Assembly: GCF_004127445.1 (NCBI RefSeq) | Contig: NZ_QEXM01000017.1 | Coordinates: 28,353 to 92,352, forward strand | Direction: 5' to 3' | Source of the DNA: Streptomyces alfalfae | GTDB lineage: Bacteria > Actinomycetota > Actinomycetes > Streptomycetales > Streptomycetaceae | DNA: 64,000 nucleotides | Shown here: positions 58,191-64,000 of the stretch, piece after piece | How positions within the stretch are numbered: position 1 is the stretch's first letter | Layout of the letters: each line of letters starts with the position of its first letter | Notes under the pieces: generated by a model | The model's input: the letters and a program-made list of their open reading frames with translations, nothing else | Database searches by the model: none | Told to the model about the DNA's origin: nothing | Made by a program: the position numbers and the translations under genes

Positions 58191-60763
58191 CGGGAGGCTC
58201 CTTCCAGGGGGCGCCGGCCGATGGCCAGCAGCGGCAGGTCCGGCTTGATCTGTTCGCGCTCGGGCACGAAGCCGACCGTCGGGTCGGGCACGCCCGGCGC
58301 GTTCACGAACGACACGAAGCGGGCGAGCCGCTCCGGGTCGTCGAGGGTGTCGGCCCACTCGTCGCGGTAGTGCGTGACGTGGTCGGCCATCAGCGCCTCC
58401 AACTCGGCGCAGATGCCGAGGGAGTCGTGGACGACGACGTCGCGCACGTGGTCGAGGCCGCCGTCGATCCGCTCCAGCCAGGCCGCGGTGCGCTCCAGGC
58501 GGTCGGCGGTGCGGATGTAGAACATCAGGAACCGGTCGATGAGGCGCACCAGTTCCGCGTCGTCCAGGTCCTGCGCGAGCAGGTCGGCGTGGCGCGGGGT
58601 CGCGCCGCCGTTGCCGCCCACGTACAGGTTCCAGCCGCTCGCCGTGGCGATCACGCCGAAGTCCTTGGACTGGGCCTCGGCGCACTCGCGGGCGCAGCCG
58701 GAGACCGCCGACTTCAGCTTGTGCGGGGCGCGCAGGCCGCGGTAGCGCAGCTCCAGGTCGATGGCCATGCGCACGGAGTCCTGCACGCCGTAGCGGCACC
58801 AGGTCCGCCCGACGCAGGACTTCACCGTCCTGAGCGCCTTGCCGTACGCGTGGCCCGACTCGAAGCCCGCGTCCACCAGGCGTGTCCAGATCATCGGCAG
58901 CTGCTCGACGCGGGCCCCGAAGAGGTCGATGCGCTGGCCGCCGGTGATCTTCGTGTAGAGGCCGAAGTCGCGCGCCACCTCGCCGATGACGATGAGCTTC
59001 TCGGGGGTGATCTCGCCGCCGGGGATGCGGGGCACCACCGAGTAGGAGCCGTTCTTCTGGAGGTTGGCGAGGAAGTGGTCGTTGGTGTCCTGGAGCGCGG
59101 CCTGCTCACCGTCCAGGACGTGGCCCTCCGCGCCGATCGTCGGGGCCAGCGAGGCGATGATCGACCCGACCGTCGGCTTGCAGACCTCGCAGCCCTCGCC
59201 GCCGCGCGCCGCCTCGCGGCCGTGCCCGTCGAGCAGTTCGCGGAACGACGTCAACCGCAGGGCGCGCACGATCTCGTACAGCTCCTGGCGGGTCTGGCCG
59301 AAGCAGCCGCACAGCCCGTCGTCGCCGGTCCGCGGCAGCAGCCGGCCGATCAGCTTCACGCAGCTGCCGCAGCCCGTGCCCGCCTTGGTGCACTTCTTCA
59401 CCTCGGGCAGCGTGGCGCAGGCCTGGACCTCGTCCTTCGTGACGTTGTGGCAGTTGCAGACCACCGCGGAGCCCGGCAGCGCCTCGGGGCCGAGCGCGGC
59501 GGAGACGCCCGTGCCCGCGGGCAGCACCAGCTGCTCGGCGGGCACCGGCGGCACGCTGCCGGTGAGCGGGCGCAGCAGCCCGTACGCCTCCGCGTCGCCG
59601 ACGAGGACGCCGCCGAGCAGTTCGCCGCCCGCGCCGATCACCAGCTTCTTGTACGTGCCCGAGCGCGAGTCGGCGTAGACGACGTCGAGGCAGCCCTCCG
59701 CCGTGCCGTGGGCGTCGCCGAACGAGGCGACGTCGACGCCGAGAAGCTTGAGCTTGGTGGACAGGTCCGCGCCCGTGAAGCCGGGACCGTCCTCGGCGGC
59801 GATGGCGGCGGCGGCCGTCCGCGCCATCTCGTAGCCGGGCGCGACCAGGCCGTACACCCGGCCGTCCGCCGCCTGCGCGCACTCGCCGATCGCGTACACG
59901 TCGGGATCGCTGGTGCGGCACCGCTCGTCCACGGTGACGCCGCCGCGCTCGCCGACGGCGAGGCCGTGCGCGCGGGCGAGCTGGTCGCGCGGCCGGACGC
60001 CCGCGGAGAACACCACCAGGTCGGTGGCGAGTTCACGGCCGTCCGACAGCTTCATGCCGCGCACGGCGCCGTCGTCGTCCGTCACGATCTCCTGCGTGCC
60101 GGTGCCCGTGTGGACGGTCAGGCCCATGCCGGTGATGGTGCGGAGCAGCGCCTCGCCGCCGCCCTCGTCGACCTGGACGGGCATGAGGCGCGGCGCGAAC
60201 TCCACCACGTGCGTCGCGAGCCCCAGGCCGCGCAGCGCGCCCGCCGCTTCCAGGCCGAGCAGACCGCCGCCGACCACCGCGCCGGTCGTGGCGCGCCGCT
60301 TCGCGTACTCCTCGATGGCGAGCAGGTCCTCGATGGTGCGGTACACGAAGCAGCCCGTCGCGTCCTTGCCCGGCACGGGCGGCACGAACGGGTAGGAGCC
60401 CGTGGCCAGGACGAGCGTCTCGTAGGCGAAGACACGGCCGGAGCGCGCCGTGACCGTCTTCGCCTCCCGGTCCAAGCTCTCCGCGGGCTCGCCGACGTAC
60501 AGCTCGATGCCGTGCTCGTCGAGGAAGGCGCGGTCGGTGAGCGAGAGTTCGTCGGGCGTGCGGCCCGAGAAGTACGAGGTGAGCTGCACCCGGTCGTAGG
60601 CGGGGCGCGGCTCCTCGCACAGCACCACGATGCGGTGGCTCGCCGCGAGGCCGCGCTCGACGGCGGCCTCCAGGAAGCGCTGGCCGACCATGCCGTGGCC
60701 GACGAGCACGAGGGCGGGTCGGCCTTGCGGGGACGGGGCGGGGTTCGGCTGGGGCTTCGGCAT
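58187..60763 (-). CDS. nirB: Assimilatory nitrite reductase large subunit
   Basis: 858 residues. An FAD/NAD(P)H domain (GHGMVGQRF near residue 22, then ATGSYPFVP) is followed by two BFD-like [2Fe-2S] regions (CNCHNVTKDEV near 433, CTKAGTGCGSC, then GCEVCKP). The siroheme/[4Fe-4S] reductase domain has CVGRTWCRYG (about 650) and SGCARECAEA (about 690), providing the four cluster cysteines. It reduces nitrite to ammonium. It is preceded by the FAD protein with TGAC-ATG spacing of one base. Confidence 0.96.
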   Translation of the reverse strand: MPKPQPNPAPSPQGRPALVLVGHGMVGQRFLEAAVERGLAASHRIVVLCEEPRPAYDRVQLTSYFSGRTPDELSLTDRAFLDEHGIELYVGEPAESLDREAKTVTARSGRVFAYETLVLATGSYPFVPPVPGKDATGCFVYRTIEDLLAIEEYAKRRATTGAVVGGGLLGLEAAGALRGLGLATHVVEFAPRLMPVQVDEGGGEALLRTITGMGLTVHTGTGTQEIVTDDDGAVRGMKLSDGRELATDLVVFSAGVRPRDQLARAHGLAVGERGGVTVDERCRTSDPDVYAIGECAQAADGRVYGLVAPGYEMARTAAAAIAAEDGPGFTGADLSTKLKLLGVDVASFGDAHGTAEGCLDVVYADSRSGTYKKLVIGAGGELLGGVLVGDAEAYGLLRPLTGSVPPVPAEQLVLPAGTGVSAALGPEALPGSAVVCNCHNVTKDEVQACATLPEVKKCTKAGTGCGSCVKLIGRLLPRTGDDGLCGCFGQTRQELYEIVRALRLTSFRELLDGHGREAARGGEGCEVCKPTVGSIIASLAPTIGAEGHVLDGEQAALQDTNDHFLANLQKNGSYSVVPRIPGGEITPEKLIVIGEVARDFGLYTKITGGQRIDLFGARVEQLPMIWTRLVDAGFESGHAYGKALRTVKSCVGRTWCRYGVQDSVRMAIDLELRYRGLRAPHKLKSAVSGCARECAEAQSKDFGVIATASGWNLYVGGNGGATPRHADLLAQDLDDAELVRLIDRFLMFYIRTADRLERTAAWLERIDGGLDHVRDVVVHDSLGICAELEALMADHVTHYRDEWADTLDDPERLARFVSFVNAPGVPDPTVGFVPEREQIKPDLPLLAIGRRPLEGASR

Positions 60764-60764
60764 G

Positions 60765-62021
60765 TCAGCGGCCTCCGATCGGGATCTCCCCCGCTCGACC
60801 GGGGTCGGCAGGCTGGGGGTGGGTGAGCAGGTGGAGCAGGGGGCTCTCGTCCTCGGGCAGGACGTCGTCGGCCTCCCAGGCGCGGGCGAGCGCGCCGACC
60901 GAGGCGAGGTCGCCGAGCAGGACGCCGCCGACCAGGCGGTCGCCGCGGACGACGACCTTGCGGTACGTGCCGCGGGTGGCGTCGGCGAGCTGGACGACGT
61001 CGTCGTCGGGGCGGGCCTCGGTCTCGCCGAACGCGGCGAGGTCGAGCGGTCCGGGTCCCGCCAGGGTGAGGCGGGTGAGCATGCGGCTGCCCGCGTAGGG
61101 GCGCGCGGCGCGGCCGGCGAGGTCGTCGGCGAGCGAGTCGGCGAGTGCGTCGGCCTGTTCGAGCGCCGGGGTCGCGAGGCCGTAGACGCGGCCCGCGTGT
61201 TCCGCGCAGTCGCCGACCGCCCTGATGTGCGGATCGGACGTCCGCAGCAGGTCGTCCACGACGATCCCCTTCCGCACGTCGAGTCCGGCGGCCCGCGCCA
61301 GACCGGTGCGGGGGCGTACGCCGCAGGCCAGGACGGTCACGTCGGTCTCCAGCGCGAAGCCGTCCGCGAGCTCCACCCGGCGGACCGACCCGTCGGTGAC
61401 GGTGACCCCGCGCACCCGGCACTCGGTGTGCACCTCGACGCCGAGACCGGTGAGGTGCGCCCGCACCAGCTCCGACGAGGCCGGGTCGAGCTGGCGCTCC
61501 ATGAGCCGCTCGGCCTGCTGGGTCAGGACGACCTGCGCGCCCCGGTGGGCCAGCGCCCTCGCCGCCGACACGCCGAGCAGGCCGCCGCCGATGACGACGG
61601 CGCGGACGCCGGGCTCCACGGCGGCGGACAGGGCCAGGCAGTCGTCCATCGTGCGGAAGGCGTGGACGCCGCCGGGCAGTTCGGATGCGCCGGGGGCGAA
61701 CAGGCCGCGCAGGGGCGGCAGCACGGGGTTCGAGCCGGTCGCGAGGACCAGGGTGGCGTAGGGGACGACGGCGCCGTCCTCGCAGTGGACCTCGCGGGCG
61801 GCGCGGTCGACGCGGACGGCGCGGGTGCGGAGCAGGGTGCAGGCGGGGGCCGGCAGGGCGGTCAGTTCCGCGCCGTAGCGGCCCGCGAGGACCTCCGCGA
61901 GGAGGACGCGGTTGTACGGGGCGTGGGCCTCCTCGCCGATCAGCACCGTGCCGGTGCCGAGGCGGTTCGCCACGTGGGTGCCGGCCAGGCCCGTGCCGAT
62001 CACCACTGCCTTGGGTGTCAT
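60765..62021 (-). CDS. FAD/NAD(P)-dependent oxidoreductase of the nitrite-assimilation operon
   Basis: 418 residues. FAD motif VVIGTGLAGTHVANRL at the start, ATGSNPVLPPL near residue 95 and a second GGGLLGVSAARALAHRGA NAD motif, then VRAVGDCAEH. Related to the N-terminal reductase domain of NirB but lacking Fe-S and siroheme parts. In streptomycetes it is a NasB-like partner supplying electrons for nitrate/nitrite reduction. First gene of the nirBD run, with a GlnR-like box just upstream. Confidence 0.88.
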   Translation of the reverse strand: MTPKAVVIGTGLAGTHVANRLGTGTVLIGEEAHAPYNRVLLAEVLAGRYGAELTALPAPACTLLRTRAVRVDRAAREVHCEDGAVVPYATLVLATGSNPVLPPLRGLFAPGASELPGGVHAFRTMDDCLALSAAVEPGVRAVVIGGGLLGVSAARALAHRGAQVVLTQQAERLMERQLDPASSELVRAHLTGLGVEVHTECRVRGVTVTDGSVRRVELADGFALETDVTVLACGVRPRTGLARAAGLDVRKGIVVDDLLRTSDPHIRAVGDCAEHAGRVYGLATPALEQADALADSLADDLAGRAARPYAGSRMLTRLTLAGPGPLDLAAFGETEARPDDDVVQLADATRGTYRKVVVRGDRLVGGVLLGDLASVGALARAWEADDVLPEDESPLLHLLTHPQPADPGRAGEIPIGGR

Positions 62022-62044
62022 GACATGCAGCGTGCGGGGGTGGT

Positions 62045-62071
62045 GTTACCCGGGCGGGACCCGGGTGTTTC
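62045..62071. promoter_or_regulatory. GlnR-box-like site upstream of the nir operon
   Basis: On the plus strand GTTAC-n6-GGGAC-n6-GTTTC, i.e. on the minus (gene) strand GAAAC-n6-GTCCC-n6-GTAAC with an exact 11-base period. GlnR sites are alternating GTnAC and GAAAC elements spaced by six. It lies 24-50 bases upstream of the operon start and would give nitrogen control. Confidence 0.7.
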
Positions 62072-62270
62072 CCCCGGGGATCGCTGTCCTCAGCCGTTGC
62101 TCACCGGGGGTGTGAGGGGGCGGGTGCCTCGGCCGCCGGCCGGGGGTGTTTCTGTGCCGCCGCTTCGGGGCGGAGTGTTTCCCGCCCGCCCGCCTGTTTG
62201 CTCTGTGGTGTTCCCTGGGCCGCCGCCTTGCGGCGGATTGGGGTTTCGGGTGGGCGGGTGGTTGGTTGAG

Positions 62271-62380
62271 CGGGTGCGGGTGCGGGTGCGGGTGCGGGTG
62301 CGGGTGCGGGTGCGGGTGCGGGTGCGGGTGCCGGTGCCGGTGCCGGTGCCGGTTGCGGTTGCGGTTGGAGTTGCAGTTGG
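62271..62380. repeat. Hexanucleotide tandem repeat
   Basis: Ten perfect copies of CGGGTG (62271-62330), then three CCGGTG, one CCGGTT and degenerating GCGGTT/GGAGTT/GCAGTT units, about 18 units in all. The rest of the 428-base gap (62022-62449) has two short GC hairpins (CCGCCGC...GCGG words) and no gene. The array lies about 70 bases upstream of the TSUP start. Confidence 0.9.
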
Positions 62381-62449
62381 CTCAGAAGTAGCTCAACTAA
62401 CTCCCGTTTCCGTGGACTGTGCAGTCATCTCGTCCATAGGGTCGCGATC

Positions 62450-63232
62450 ATGCCTGACATATCGCTGACCACCGTCGTCGTCCTCTGCGTCGCCGCCCTC
62501 GCGGCGGGCTGGATCGACGCGGTGGTCGGCGGCGGGGGACTGCTGCTGCTCCCGGCCCTGCTGCTCGGGCTGCCCGCCGGGACCCCGGCCGCGCACGCCC
62601 TCGGCACCAACAAGGCCGTCGCGATCGTCGGCACCACGGGCGCCGCCGTCACGTACATCAGGAAGACCCGCGTCGACGTGCCGACCGCTGTGCGGATCGG
62701 CCTCGCCGCGCTCGCCGGGTCGATGGGCGGCGCCTTCTTCGCGGCCGGGATGAGCACCGAGGTGCTGAAGCCCGTCATCATGGTGGTGCTGGTCGCCGTG
62801 GCCGCCTTCGTGATCCTGCGGCCCGCCTTCGGCACCGCGCCCGCGGCGGAGCCCGCCTCGCCGAAGCGGATTCTCGCCGCGATCGGCCTCGCGGGACTCG
62901 GCATCGGGTTCTACGACGGCCTGATCGGCCCCGGCACCGGTACCTTCCTCGTCCTCGCCCTGACCGCCGTGCTCCACCTCGACCTGGTCGCCGCGTCGGC
63001 CACCGCCAAGATCGTCAACTGCTGCACCAACGCCGGGGCCCTCGCGATGTTCGCCTGGCAGGGCGCGGTCCTGTGGCAGCTCGCCGCGCTGATGGCCGCC
63101 TTCAACCTCGCGGGCGGCATGTTCGGCGCCCACACGGCTCTGAAGAAGGGCAGCGGCTTCGTCCGGATCGTGCTGCTGACGACGGTTCTCGGGCTCGTGG
63201 TGAAGATGGCGTACGAGCAGTGGGTCGCCTGA
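62450..63232 (+). CDS. TSUP (TauE/SafE) family permease
   Basis: 260 residues, about eight helices in two repeated halves. The first half has GWIDAVVGGGGLLLLPALLL, the second GFYDGLIGPGTGTFLVLAL, the typical TSUP hallmarks. Members export sulfite, sulfonates or other organic anions. Not linked to a known pathway here. Confidence 0.9.
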   Translation: MPDISLTTVVVLCVAALAAGWIDAVVGGGGLLLLPALLLGLPAGTPAAHALGTNKAVAIVGTTGAAVTYIRKTRVDVPTAVRIGLAALAGSMGGAFFAAGMSTEVLKPVIMVVLVAVAAFVILRPAFGTAPAAEPASPKRILAAIGLAGLGIGFYDGLIGPGTGTFLVLALTAVLHLDLVAASATAKIVNCCTNAGALAMFAWQGAVLWQLAALMAAFNLAGGMFGAHTALKKGSGFVRIVLLTTVLGLVVKMAYEQWVA

Positions 63233-63285
63233 GTCGATCCTTCCGGGGCGGTGGCTGAGGGCCGGCGTCTGCGGGCCGCCCGGTC

Positions 63286-63990
63286 TCAGCGGACCTCGGT
63301 CAGGTGGGCGAAGACCACCACGTTGCCCTGGTAGCCGGTCTCCTTGGAGTACCTGCCGCCGCAGGTGATCACTCGTAGCTCGGGCCGGGGCGCGGCGCCG
63401 TACACCTTGTCGTCGGGGAAGGCGTCGGCGTCGTACACCTCGTTCGCGTCGACGGTGAAGACGGCCACGCTGCCGTCCCTGCGCTCCACCTCGATGGTGG
63501 TGCCCCGGCGCAGCGCGCCCAGCTGGTAGAAGACGGCGGGGCCCTCCTTGTTGTCCACGTGGCCCGCCACGACCGCGGTGCCGCGCTCGCCGGGCGTGGT
63601 GCCCGCCTCGTACCAGCCCGCGAGGTTCTTCCGCTCCGGCGGCGGCACGTCGAGGCTGCCCTGGCGCGTCAGGCCGAGGCCCATGAGCGGGGTGTCCACG
63701 CCGATCGCGGGGATGCGCAGGCGCTCCGGCGGGGACGGCGGGAGGGACGTGGAGCCGGACTCCTGCGGGGTGCCGGGCTCCTGCGGGGTGCCGGCGTCGT
63801 GCGGGGTGCCGGCGTCGTGCTGTCCGGGCCGGGCGGACGCCTGCGCGGCGGACGGCTGCGGCGGGGGGTGCGGCTCGGCACCGCTGCTCAGCAGCCATGC
63901 GCCGGAACACAGCGCCACCGCGCTGACGGTCGCTATGAGGGCGTTGCCGGTCCGGCCGCGCGTTCCTGCCGAGCGACGTGTACGACGCAT
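63286..63990 (-). CDS. Class F sortase
   Basis: 234 residues. N-terminal membrane anchor (about 17-36), then a Pro/Ser-rich linker with repeated AGTPHD/AGTPQE units (about 45-80), then the sortase barrel. The histidine is in VAGHVDNKEG (about 142) and the cysteine in RVITCGGRYSKETGY (about 209). The nearest arginine after the cysteine is in the same GGR, closer than in other sortase classes. It cleaves a sorting signal and attaches proteins to the cell wall; no substrate gene is in the window. Confidence 0.9.
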   Translation of the reverse strand: MRRTRRSAGTRGRTGNALIATVSAVALCSGAWLLSSGAEPHPPPQPSAAQASARPGQHDAGTPHDAGTPQEPGTPQESGSTSLPPSPPERLRIPAIGVDTPLMGLGLTRQGSLDVPPPERKNLAGWYEAGTTPGERGTAVVAGHVDNKEGPAVFYQLGALRRGTTIEVERRDGSVAVFTVDANEVYDADAFPDDKVYGAAPRPELRVITCGGRYSKETGYQGNVVVFAHLTEVR

Positions 63991-64000
63991 ACGGCGTCCC

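Noticed and set aside
62271..62468. Reading the CGGGTG hexamer array as a coding repeat
   Set aside because: Frames through it give only Arg-Val or Cys-Gly runs with no start context or family; it is best seen as a non-coding tandem repeat.

Overview
The window is about 64 kb of high-GC chromosomal DNA from a Streptomyces or a close actinomycete. The evidence is GC-rich third codon positions, frequent GTG starts, XRE-DUF5753/DUF397 pairs, sugar ABC cassettes without an ATPase, and actinobacterial housekeeping genes (glyQS, uppS, recO, zur, leuA with its leader peptide, era, ppdK, nirBD). Nothing points to a phage, plasmid, insertion sequence, CRISPR array or biosynthetic cluster, and I saw no tRNA or rRNA gene. 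It reads as core chromosome with small accessory insertions.

Layout. 1-1435: tail of a glucarate dehydratase-like gene and a PfkB sugar kinase. 1654-4842: phoH-ybeY-CBS/CorC-mmcQ housekeeping operon. 4843-9455: a cassette of a 43-aa membrane protein, an XRE-DUF5753/DUF397 pair and a divergent MFS/MmyB-type regulator pair; it separates the operon from 9456-11016 (cysteine-free cytidine-deaminase-like protein and era). 11320-15393 (minus): protealysin-like M4 protease, emfourin inhibitor, GH1 beta-glucosidase, MFS sugar transporter. 15595-18388: leuA with a leader-peptide attenuator, then a TerB-like zinc-ribbon protein. 18538-22621: MMPL exporter with a histidine kinase/LuxR response regulator pair. 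22654-29355 (minus): oligopeptide ABC transporter, including a permease-ATPase fusion, plus a DapA-family aldolase. 29589-34057: MocR-type aminotransferase, AIM24 protein, PEP-mutase/isocitrate-lyase-like enzyme, beta-helix-like membrane protein.

34044-36499: a second XRE-DUF5753/DUF397 pair, three tiny coupled ORFs, and a DUF6247 gene followed by a small RelE/ParE-like gene with a stop at codon 4. 36635-38264: recO, uppS. 38331-41509 (minus): znuACB-zur, with two Zur-box-like sites over the znuA start. 41697-43079: glyS, followed by two abutting gene remnants. 43837-47108: secreted AOC-like barrel protein, DHA2 MFS exporter, dusB. 47464-50202: ppdK (minus), with a palindrome-rich intergenic region facing an unrecognised 742-aa gene at 50755. 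52991-56102 (minus): sugar ABC importer lacking an ATPase. 56223-57800: SDR oxidoreductase and TetR regulator, both with matching operators. 57867-62021 (minus): nitrite reductase nirD/nirB and an FAD oxidoreductase preceded by a GlnR-box-like site. 62450-63990: TSUP permease and class F sortase.

Themes. Nutrient control shows in cis sites: leucine attenuation, Zur boxes, a GlnR-like box, and operator palindromes at the beta-glucosidase, SDR and TetR genes. Transport is abundant (two ABC importers for peptides and sugars, ZnuABC, four MFS/MMPL exporters, TSUP). The most unusual items are the 742-aa orphan behind a palindrome array, the beta-helix protein ending in a channel-like two-helix module, the protealysin-emfourin pair, the nonsense-interrupted toxin-like gene, and the truncated-gene junction after glyS.
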